Source: Lineus longissimus
Lineage: Eukaryota; Nemertea; Pilidiophora; Heteronemertea; Lineidae
Reading direction: 5' to 3'
Length of the DNA: 64,000 bases
NCBI RefSeq assembly: GCF_910592395.1
Contig: NC_088323.1
Span: 8,186,001 to 8,250,000 of the forward strand
The number at the start of each line of letters is the position of its first letter. Positions within the stretch are counted from its first letter, which is position 1. The translations under genes were made by a program, and so were the position numbers. This document shows, piece by piece, positions 20,871-30,116 of this stretch. The notes under the pieces are model-generated. The model had not been told where the DNA came from. It did not search any database and saw nothing but the letters and a program-made list of their open reading frames with translations.

Positions 20871-22373
20871 TTGGTGATTCGCAGGTTATGCAGTCTTGGA
20901 CGTGCTTCCCGTTAATAGATTTCGGAATACCGTACGCGATTTTGTACGCACGAGTTCTGAGAGCGTCGAGTTTTTGGAATTGATTGTCATTAAGGAGCAT
21001 TAGAGCCAAGGGGGCGTATTCCATTAGCGGGCGGATCATAGTCTTGTAAATACTGATTGACACACTTGGGGGAGCGCACGGGTAATCCAATGTGCCGGCG
21101 ACGGCTTTTAGCATAGATATTCGCTTACTGGTGCGATCATGCATTTTTTTGAAATGTTTTGACATGTTCAGCTTGTTATCGATTATCAAACCGAGATTGT
21201 TAGCGGATGTGGAAGCGGCTATCCTTTGTCCTTCAACTGTTATGAATGCGGGGTAGTGGAGACGTTTCTTAGACATTGCGAGGAACTGGGTTTTATCCGC
21301 ATTGTAGGTTGTTCTCCACTTGTCACTCCACGTTGCTGTGTTGTCATTCTGTGCTTGAATTAGCCGTTGCGTGATGTGTTGGCAGCGGTGTGCCGACCGA
21401 GTTGACAGATCGTCGGCGTACTGTTCCTGACCATTTTTGTCAGACGGGGCGGGTGGCGGTGGAATGTCATTTACCCATAAAAGGAAGAGTGTTGGCGACA
21501 GAACACTGCCTTGGGGCGTACCAGCGGGGAGGAGCAGGGGGTCGCTCAGGGACGAGCCGACCTTATTGCGTGTGGATCGATCCGATAAGAAGCTTTGCAT
21601 CAGCCGTATAGTTCCAAGTGAGAGTTTTGAGTTAGAGCGGAGTTTATAGAGAAGACCGTGGTGCCAGACTTTGTCGAACGCCTTCTCAAAATCGTAGAAG
21701 GCTGCCATTACAACGCGTCCCTGATTATAGCTGTGGCTCGTTAGCTGGATAAAGCGAGTTATGGCATCTGCAGTACTTCGTCCTTTGCGGTACCCCGATT
21801 GGTGTTCGTTGAGTTTATCGTTAGCCTCGAGATGATCCCGTAGGCGGTTATTGACTATTCGTTCGAATGTTTTCCCGAGGGCAGGAAGCAGCGTGATGGG
21901 ACGATGGTTTTTGGGGTTCGTGTGATCTTTATTAGGTTTCGGCAGTAGTATCGTAGTTCCTTGTTTGAAGGCATGCGGGAAGTATTGGGTGTCCAGGCAC
22001 GGTTCGTAGATGTTTGCGAGGTAGCGGAGTGCACAGAGCGGTAGATTTTTAATGTGAGAATAATATAGTCCGTCAGCGCCAGGGGCCGTGTTTCTTGTGT
22101 GCTTTATCGTGGTAAGAATGTCCTCTGGGGTGACCGCTGTGCTAAATTCTGTAATACGAGTGTCTCTTTGATCATTGAGCAGGTTTACGAAATTTTGGAC
22201 TTCGCGATTTGTTGACTCGGAACCGGGCCTGGCTTTGGGACACTGTGAATGTCTTTGTAAAGATCGTAGAAGCAGGAGGTTTGTTCATCTGAGGTCGTGT
22301 ATGTTTTCCCGTTAAATGAAAGCGGACATGACGCAGAGGCTTGGCCAGACTTCATGAATTTACGGACGGTTGG
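20871..22373 (-). pseudogene. LINE reverse transcriptase, decayed
   Basis: Reading leftward from the premature stop, the RT fingers appear (HQSGYRKGRSTADAITRF near 21800). They are followed by the palm motif A with FYDFEKAFDKVW, motif B with AGTPQGSVLSP and motif C with EQYADD, then a thumb with NNLGLIID. The order and spacing fit Jockey/CR1-group LINEs. The region 22373-22180 contains additional stops. The frame is cut at 20870 by the Academ-like element, beyond which the C-terminus continues at 14711. Confidence 0.8.
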
Positions 22374-23468
22374 CTAGAACGTTTGCGGGGTCTTGTTAGA
22401 TATGTTGTTCCAAAGGTTGGAGGCATAGTCCTGACAATGTGTGGTTATATCCTTGTGAATGTTTAGCTTGTTGATGGGTGACTTTTTCCGGCGGCTCGGG
22501 GCACGACTAAACGATCTCATGATTCGGCGTTTGTCTTTTATAAGTTTGATGATACACGGCGGGAGGGGGCATCTGTCGTTCGGTTTAGTGCGTAGTAAAT
22601 GGCGTATTTCGGCTGCTTGCATGATTTTGGTTAGTGTTCGTATCCCTGAGTCGAGTGAGTTGGCATTCTTTGTTGGGCGTGGGAGATCGTTTATCTTATC
22701 GGCGATTTCGTTTCGGTATCCTTTCCAGTCAGCTTTGTCGAAGCGCGGTTTCGGGGTACTGCTCTTGTTGGTATTAAGGTTTGTCATGGCAATGGTTGCG
22801 ATGATTGGCCTGTGATCGCTCGTTATGGGTTCCAGCACTTGAAAGTTCGATATGCGAGGAAGAGTCTGATGGGTACCCATGACGTAGTCTATGACTGAGG
22901 GATGCACGGGATTTACCGCATTTTGCGAGTAGCGCGTGGGTATGCCGGGGTTGGCACTGTACACAATATTGTTCACATAGAGTTTGTTGAGTCTTTCTCC
23001 ATTAGGATTCGTAACTACATCGCCAAAGTTCAGATGGCGGGCATTTAGATCGCCGATTAGAACAGTGTTCGGATAGTTCGAAAGTTCGGTATGGAGGAAA
23101 TCGTGCGGAAGTGAGTCTTGCGGTGCGTATAGTGAGATAATCCGTAGCGGTTTGTTTCTGTTGACGTGTACATTGACTGAGATACATTCCTTCGGGTAGT
23201 TTGCTGGTTTGTGCGTTATTTCCTCAGAGGTAAGATCGGATTTTACGAATAGCGAGGTGCCACGTGTTTGGCCCAGTGTGCAATGTACATGGTATGCCTT
23301 GTATCCATTGAACTTTATCGGGTATTTGGCGTCTCTTACTCTTAGTGTCTCTTGGAGGTTTAGGATATCCGGTTTTTGTTCATGGAGCAATAGTTCTATA
23401 TCCGTTTTTGCGGTGGTATACGATTGACAGTTAGCGTGGAGAACTTTAATTCCTTTGCGAGTGTTCAT
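22374..23468 (-). CDS. LINE endonuclease domain (APE type)
   Basis: The start chosen is the Met of MNTRKGIKVLHANCQSY. The longer open frame upstream runs into the flanking LTR-like repeat. Apurinic-endonuclease motifs appear in order: N in HANCQSY, E in ILNLQETL, GDLNARH near the middle, and SDHRPI near residue 230. This domain nicks target DNA to prime reverse transcription. The frame ends at a TAG right after NKTPQTF. Recognisable LINE sequence continues in the same direction, so the stop looks like a nonsense mutation within a longer ORF. Confidence 0.8.
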   Translation of the reverse strand: MNTRKGIKVLHANCQSYTTAKTDIELLLHEQKPDILNLQETLRVRDAKYPIKFNGYKAYHVHCTLGQTRGTSLFVKSDLTSEEITHKPANYPKECISVNVHVNRNKPLRIISLYAPQDSLPHDFLHTELSNYPNTVLIGDLNARHLNFGDVVTNPNGERLNKLYVNNIVYSANPGIPTRYSQNAVNPVHPSVIDYVMGTHQTLPRISNFQVLEPITSDHRPIIATIAMTNLNTNKSSTPKPRFDKADWKGYRNEIADKINDLPRPTKNANSLDSGIRTLTKIMQAAEIRHLLRTKPNDRCPLPPCIIKLIKDKRRIMRSFSRAPSRRKKSPINKLNIHKDITTHCQDYASNLWNNISNKTPQTF

Positions 23469-23902
23469 AGTGTATAGAGAGAAGTAGTCCGATATAGACT
23501 TGCAGTGAAAACTCACTGATATATATACAGTAATTGGGCCCAGCCTAGGTTCCCTGAGTCGAGCCTGCACCAAAGCCATACATGATGATGTAAATCATAC
23601 ATAAACTACATATTCTAAATCACGAAATCAGATAAATAATTCCCCCCATCCCAAGGTTATGTAACTACAACAGGTGGATATCGATAACCGGATTCCCATC
23701 AGCTTGTTGGCAGGAATATCCCAGTGCACTGTTCTATCAACAGGCCTGTGAATTCCTGTCAACCAGAGTTGGAATGCTGTAGCTGATACAACCTCCATGA
23801 TTACCAATACCCTAATTATAGTATGCCCATGACTCATGAATCTGCTGAATTATTTAGTATATATGATTGCACTAGTAATATGTGTAATGTTACCCGTTGG
23901 TA

Positions 23903-24280
23903 TCACCAGAGAGGACTAGCGTAGGGTAAAATCAAGATTTGGGCAATTCTCATTCCCTTCTTCACATAAAACCTTTTGCGAGACGATCGCATCAAAATTC
24001 CAATTGTTCTGCGATAATCTATGTCAACGACTGCATGAAGAACTTCCACTCCTTCGAAAAACACCAGACCGCTCCGACTCATGATCTGAGCATAATATCC
24101 TCTCGGAAGTTCCAACGATAATCCGGTACAAATCCGGACATACCGTCCATTTTTCTCCAGGATTGAATCGTTTGCAGCATAGACATCGTAACCGGCCGAT
24201 CCCTCTGTCCCGCGACTAGGTAAATGTGCATCTTCGTTTCGTAGTGTAAATTTCACTACTAGATCAGCGCAACAAGCCAT
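23903..24280 (-). CDS. dUTPase-like protein, 125 aa
   Basis: Trimeric dUTPase motifs are visible: motif 1 GTEGSAGYDVYA, motif 2 MSRSGL, motif 3 as a diverged VLHAVVDIDYRRTI in place of the usual G-V-I-D-x-x-Y, and motif 4 GMRIAQILILP. The C-terminal glycine-rich motif 5 is absent, and the chain ends soon after motif 4. dUTPases hydrolyse dUTP to dUMP and PPi to keep uracil out of DNA. They occur in hosts, retroviruses and large DNA viruses. No introns are seen, and the gene lies between an LTR-like repeat and two DUF4326-like genes, which suggests a virus-like origin. The diverged motif 3 and lost motif 5 make activity doubtful. Confidence 0.75.
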   Translation of the reverse strand: MACCADLVVKFTLRNEDAHLPSRGTEGSAGYDVYAANDSILEKNGRYVRICTGLSLELPRGYYAQIMSRSGLVFFEGVEVLHAVVDIDYRRTIGILMRSSRKRFYVKKGMRIAQILILPYASPLW

Positions 24281-24421
24281 GATGTCAAGCTCTTCTCAAG
24301 ACAAAATTTCTTCGCAGAAAAGACAAAATACTCAACAGAATGCGCTTTGTTTTGTTATGTTTGTACTCTTTCGAAAACTATTGCCACAAGACTGTTTTTA
24401 GATCGAGTTCTCTGTTTACAT

Positions 24422-24912
24422 TTAGTAGGGCAATGTTGACTCCAATTCCGCACAGGGTACTCCCTGTTCTGCCCATTTTGCTATTTCATGGCCGTGGCAA
24501 TGACGCGGAGCACACCAGCAAGCTAACACACAGTTTTTCAATGTGTACGCCAGCCGATCCCTGCCTCTAGCAATCATATAAGCGATGTATTGTTGGATGA
24601 TGCGCTCACGTTCACAGGTGCGTGCATCCGAAATGGATTGGCCCAATATTGTGCCGCTCGAAGTTTTAAGACGAGCCGTTTGTCAGCTCGATTCAATTGT
24701 TGAAATGCTCGAGATTTACGAACTTTTCTTTTCGTTCCGTTCAGAAAATGACCCAAGTCCGGCCGTCGTAATAACAACAAAATATTTCTGCCGATGTAGA
24801 AATGTCGGTGGCTCACCAATAGCCAACGCTTGAGATTACCTACATCTTGAACATGCACGACCCGGACACTTCCGTAACCGCTTGCTGTAGACATGATAGG
24901 TTCGACAGTCAA
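24422..24912 (-). pseudogene. DUF4326-like protein, frameshifted
   Basis: The N-terminal frame (24912-24574) has RVVHVQDVGNLKRW, HFYIGRN and YWANPFRM. The C-terminal frame (24646-24422) continues with RTCERERIIQQYIAYM and finishes with NCVLACWCAPRHCHGHEI. Together they give the order I know for DUF4326: a start with V-H-V-x and Y-I-G-R, a central W-x-N-P-F, and an end with C-x-C-x3-x-C-H. A one-base frame change near 24620 separates them. A related C-terminal copy lies at 25011-25200, so the region may have duplicated. The biochemical role of DUF4326 is unknown to me. Confidence 0.6.
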
Positions 24913-25010
24913 AGAGTCAATGGAATTTTAAAGGTCTAGTTTAGAAAAGAGAATTATCACAATGGAGCTTTCTAAGTTCTCTGACTGTGTTTGATAGGGT
25001 AACATCGACT

Positions 25011-27708
25011 CTAATTCGGGAGTAGATGACGGTCCCTTGCCCACTTGATCAATATACGCCCATGGCATAAGAAACTGGTGCAATTACAAACGAGGACACA
25101 GTTTTCTAACATACAAGCCAGTCGGTCTCTACCCCTAGAGCCCATGAAGGAGATGAATTTCCTGACGACCCGATGTTGTTCTCGATTCGTAGCTGCTCGC
25201 GCTTGATACGGGTTAAGTGTGCTGGGTAAATTGTCCTCACAAGTTGAATGGGAGGAGCCTGGGTTTTTTTCGAATATTTTTTCTTGCGCTCGGCGCAATT
25301 CTTCTTCGGTTTGCGGGAAAATGTATTGAATTTCTGATGGTAAGCCACTCCTAAACAGCTCTTTACCTAAAGATTTGTCGTTTTGTTTGAACTGGCATTT
25401 CCGCTCGGCACAGCCAAAGCACTCACCCTTCCCTTCTCCAGAGAACCATCTCTCTGCCTTGACAATGGGTCTATAAAGGTTTACAGAGTCTTTTCTTAGC
25501 TTTAGGACCTCCTTTTCGAAAGCGGAGTTATCGGGCTTGATATATTTCAAGTCTTCTTCCCCACGCTTAACAAACCGTTCCGCCGTATCGCAGAAACTTG
25601 TCACTAACCTGCGAGCATCGGACAAAGATTTGCGGATGTTTTTTCCTACTTCCAGCTCAGCAAATTGTAACTGCTTTCTGTGCGTCAGGACATCAGCCCT
25701 GAGAAGGCGTTTCGCATATTCATTGACACGTGAAAAGACTTTCCGTTGGTTTTTTTTCTCCACACAGACTTCGAGAAACAGATCAAAACCCCAGGTAAAG
25801 AAATTTTCGAATAGCTGTCGCTGCCTAGGGTTGTTCTTGAAGGTAGTAGCTAAGTTTGAAAAAATGTAATCAAAAAATGATGCTAAATTTCGCTCCGGTA
25901 AAGTGAGCGAACATCGCGTCCATCCGGCGCTGCAACCGTCGCCAGAAAAGCCCAAGAGATTGAGGATCATCCTCATCAACGACTGATGCAGCTATGAGCA
26001 TCGCTCGACATTCAGGGGGGTTGATTTCAACATCTTTACGCAATTCGTTTTCCTCGGACGCATCCGGATCGATTTCCATGAAACTGTTTTCGTCAGAAGA
26101 CACCTGATACATGTATCCGCATCCTTTATCTTCAACAAGATTCTTCGTCTTTTTCTTCTTCTTTCCCTTTTTCTCTTTGACGAGCTGAAACAAAAGAACA
26201 AACAAATAAAAATCTTGACTTTGATCGTGTGGTCGCACTCGAAAAGTTTCTTTCTACATGTATTATCTCCCGATATTTTTTTAATACGGCCCTTGGCTGA
26301 AAAATCGAGATTGAAATTAAAATGCACAGAACGACAAAGGTCTAAAAAAGTATCAATCAGACTTGTGTATCGAAAACCATCAGGACGTGCAAAGACAAGC
26401 GATGGATCTGCACCTTATTTCTGTTGGTCTCCTGTCCAGTGAATTAAAATACAAAATGTATCAACTTTAGGGAAAGGACAAGCGATGGATCTTTTCAATC
26501 TATCTGTTGTTCATCTGTCTAGAAAAAAGCAAAATGTATCAACGGTACCTCATGATTTTCTTCTCCTTCTTCCCGGTGAGGTGTAGGCGAATCTGGAAGA
26601 ACTCTCTGCGGGGCTGCGTGATCATTGTCTGCATCATCGACCTGTTCGGCAAGCAGGAGATGACGTACGGGAGGATCGACTTCAACACACGCCTAATTTC
26701 AGAGACTAAGCTTACCATCTCAGAAACAGATAATCAGATTTTATATGTCAACAATAAGCATCCTGGCAAGCAAAAAACAATGAGCGTTGGATCTTCACAA
26801 TTTTCCTATTGTTCACTAGTGAAGTAAATAAATATCTTTACTGTACCTCATAATTATCCTCTTCTTCCCAATGCAAAACTGTTGTTTTTGCTATGGGTGA
26901 CAGACACATCATCGGCCTGGTTTGCTCTGCAAGGATTTCCTCTAAGACATCATTCGAGACAACCTCTGGAAGCGGAATCTCTGCAGTTTGACTCGAGCCC
27001 TCGTTCAGCGAGTAACCTCCGTTGTTGTTAGTACGATTAATGTGTTGTTTCGGCTCTTCGACTGTTGACAGGGCCTTTAGTTCAGTCAGGAGTTTCAGCA
27101 GTGGATTCTCAATCGTTGATATATCGTGTTCGTCCTTCACCGGTGTTGCACAGCGACTATCAAGACTTAATCGGTCCGCGACTGGCGACAAGGGTTGACC
27201 CATACTCGCAAAACACAATTGGGCGGGAGAATCGGTTTCCAGGACTAAACTAGCAATATCCTTTATGGTCAGTAGATAAAAACAAGCCCGGTCCCACGTT
27301 TTAGCAGAGAAAATATATTCCACTGCATCCAAACTCCCAGCATGCGGTAAAACTAAACGCGAATCCCGTGGCCGCACATGAGAATTTCTCCTCCTCTGAA
27401 TCCAAAAAGTTTAACACCAGTCTTAACCACCTAAAACAGTCTTGGGCTGGACGTTCATCTGTTTTTGAATTTGCTGAGGTAGCGACAGCGTTATAAGCGT
27501 CCACACTAAATTGCACAAGATCAAGAAAGACACCACTTGTAGACTCTTTCGTTGAAAAAACCTGAGCTAGAGCAGGTGTTTTGAGTAATTGGTGTGCAAA
27601 TTTAGCCAGTATGCTGCTAAAGTTTAAGTCTGGTTGATTCACCAGTCCAGAGCAAACAGCTGGAACAAATGCCATCGTTAAGTCAAGAAGATCTTCCTTC
27701 AAAAACAT
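25011..27708 (-). pseudogene. Multi-exon gene with DUF4326-like C-terminus
   Basis: Splice signals define exons: about 27708-26847 (with a frame change near 27370), 26692-26549 (144 bases, phase 0) and 26184-25011 (with a frame change near 25920). Donors GTACAG and GTACCG and acceptors ending TTAG and TTTCAG fit the minus strand. The last exon begins with a lysine-rich run and has a charged helical middle. It carries CFGCAERKCQF and ends with NPYQARAATNREQ and ACMLENCVLVCNCTSFLCHG, which aligns with the DUF4326-like gene at 24422. The upstream exons match no family I recognise. Two frame changes suggest decay, though unrecognised small introns could explain them. Confidence 0.45.
26380..26900 (-). 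repeat. Tandem exon-intron units, about 300-bp period
   Basis: The end of the exon at 26847 and the exon at 26549 share a GGGAAGAAG...GAG|GTAC border. The introns after both contain GAACAA and GATCCAnCGCT in the same order. A third GATCCATCGCTTGTC lies near 26390-26405. This suggests the gene gained exons by local duplication. Confidence 0.55.
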
Positions 27709-30116
27709 GTGATGTAAATAACATCTAACGATGAGTTAGATGCATCGTCTCCTGGATAATACTTTACATCCTCGGGTAAGTTGGTTTTACCAACACTCAA
27801 AGCAATGCGCAGTCCTGTATATTTTGCAACAGTATCTACAAAACGTGAACTAAAAGCGGGTGAAAACTGGTGAGTGTCTGCAATGGTACCATCAAATCTA
27901 AACTGTCTGTTTTAATTGCACCACCAGAACATTCTATGGAGAAACTTGAGAAAAAATTACAAAAGTCTACGTCAAACGTAGCAGATTGGACTATAATTCG
28001 TTTAGGTATCATCTTGAGATTGTTCGCTTGAGATGACAGTATAGCGACTGCGCAATGAATTCAATTGCCTAGGAGTCAGGTCCGAGACTTTGAAGAAATA
28101 TTCAGCTTGGTGATCTGAAAAATATTCACAAAATTTTATAAAGTGTTATGATAGCAGCCAGATCAAACTGAATCCTGAGGTGTATATCGTGCCCTTCAAA
28201 GAGTCATTATTAAAAAAACGAATACAGGCGTTTATCGGTTTCTTTCTGCTGGGGATCTGCTGACCGAAGTAAAATCGTCGACACAAATTTTCACAGTCAC
28301 AGTCACATTTTAAATACCGCTTGACGAGCGAAAAACGCATCTGCCTGATGTAATTATTGAACTCTGTGAACGGGTGCCTTCGTCTCCCTCAATGCAGTAC
28401 TTACATATCAAATCACTCCGTATTCAAAAAGGCAATTTCACTGAAACGAAAAAAAACAACAACAAAATTAGTCTCCCATCAGAACAAAAATCATAAGTAA
28501 TCACTGGTCTTATGTTCTATTAGTTTAAACATAACTCTCTAAGCAGGAGTTGTTTACACAAGACTAAAAACATAGTACTCGAAACAAGACTCATTGCTGT
28601 GCGTGTGCGAGATCAGTTATAGTAAATGCGGAGAGCAATTAACAGTGAGTGTTGGCATCTTTAAATATATTTAGCAATGAATTGGTTCCATGTGGTACAT
28701 TTAAACATGTTTCCCGCTTATTGGTAATCATCATTTGGAAATAGAAAAATTAGACACTTTTCATGAGAGAGAAACGTAAAGACTTACCAAATTTCGTTTA
28801 ACGACATTTGGATCATCACATCCAGCCAGATTTAAGCCAAGGGTAAAAATTATTTCAACATTGAAAGTGCGGAAAAAAGATAGTTGATTCTCCTGAACGT
28901 CTAGCGTCATTAGCCGCATCGAGTGAAATGGGCTCTTGGGGCGTTGATGATGTATCTTGACCTACGGTCACAGGAGATTATTCTGTGACGTCGCCAAAAA
29001 TACCGCTTAAAACCTCTTGTCAAAGGTCATAATTTGAATCCCGGGGTCTACCTAGGGACTTGTCGAGAGTGCAAAAATATAAGATACGGAGTATAAAAAC
29101 AGGAAATACCATTCTCTTGTTTTCAGGTAAATTGAAACTCTTTAACGGAACAAAAAACTACTTCATAATTACCAGTTCCGGAATAACAAGTAATGATACG
29201 GTCGTTAACATCAAATATTGATGGATCACAGACCAACAAACTGCGTCATTAGCTTCGTTCGCTTTAAGACCAACGCGTTTCCAATATACAAGATGGAGAT
29301 ATGCCAAATGAGCCAACTTGTGATTGCGTTTGCTGACTTTACTGAGCGTTTCTTTCGGAGGCTTACCTGGTCATATTCAAAGCAGTCCTCACTGCACGAA
29401 ATGGCATTGAATACTGAGTATCGCAGCCCAGGTATTTCCAAGTATTTTTTGTTTATAATGAGTTATCCTGCCTAGTATATTTTAGGTATCCTTACAATAC
29501 CCACATCAGGATAACATTGGATCCGGAACATTCGTTTCCTGCGTTTTCCTGTGTTATACTTGATTGGTATTTAGGGGGAATTGAGTATGGGATATCCCAG
29601 TATTTGTTGGGTTTTGTTTGGTATCCCCTCAGCATAAGTCAGGATTTCCATATGGTATACATGAGGTGCCTCCCCGTTTTCCTTGCCAGCATAACTGAAT
29701 ATACTACAGATATACCATGCAGGATTACATCGTTTGCTCTTTGTATACGTGACAAATCCTCCTTGGTTTCTCCTCTCATCTGCTGTAGGATACCACATAT
29801 ATACTGGGGATAGGCATGTTAAGTATTCGTGTTTTTGGATGGGGGGGGGGGGGGGGCTTCCCCCAGGCGGGCAGGGCAGGAAGTTTTCATTCTAGTTGCG
29901 AACGGTCTCGCTACTACTCACAGGCAGGATTACCAGAATGAAAGCTCAAGATGGAAACATTGGGTAATAACTTATTCAAGGATTGTTTACCATCAAAACG
30001 TCAATTTATTGCCTGATTCAAAATCAAATTATAATTATTGCGTCATGTATCATGTCAGACCCATGGAGGAGAGAGCTTCATCAAGCAACTATCAATCTAT
30101 ACAGTCTCTCTACAGT
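27709..30116. other. Stretch with no supported gene
   Basis: Short open frames on both strands lack splice support or family resemblance. A run of about 18 G lies at 29840-29857. AT-rich text at 28400-28800 has no clear structure. Confidence 0.5.

Larger units (their letters stand above)
14236..23496 (-). mobile_element. Jockey-like LINE, 5' start at its endonuclease ORF
   Basis: GACTTGCAG(T) occurs at 14226-14235 and 23497-23506 as a target-site duplication. The minus-strand 3' end is a short ACTACTACT tail at the left border. Removing the Academ-like insert leaves about 3.1 kb, encoding an APE-type endonuclease and a reverse transcriptase in one reading direction, then a 320-base 3' UTR (14236-14553). 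No gag-like ORF1 is present. The 5' end lies only about 30 bases before the endonuclease start, consistent with 5' truncation or with a one-ORF LINE. Confidence 0.8.
14036..23640 (-). repeat. LTR-like direct repeat, copy 2, split by a LINE
   Basis: The unit is present as 14036-14235 and 23506-23640. It matches copy 1 in the AATAAA region, the GGCAGTCGGCACTAAACGGG block, the TATATATA box and the purine tract at about 23642-23655. Similarity even extends about 20 bases past the purine tract, into what would be the end of an upstream ORF, and then stops. The break is filled by a 9.26-kb LINE insertion with a GACTTGCAG duplication. Confidence 0.65.
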
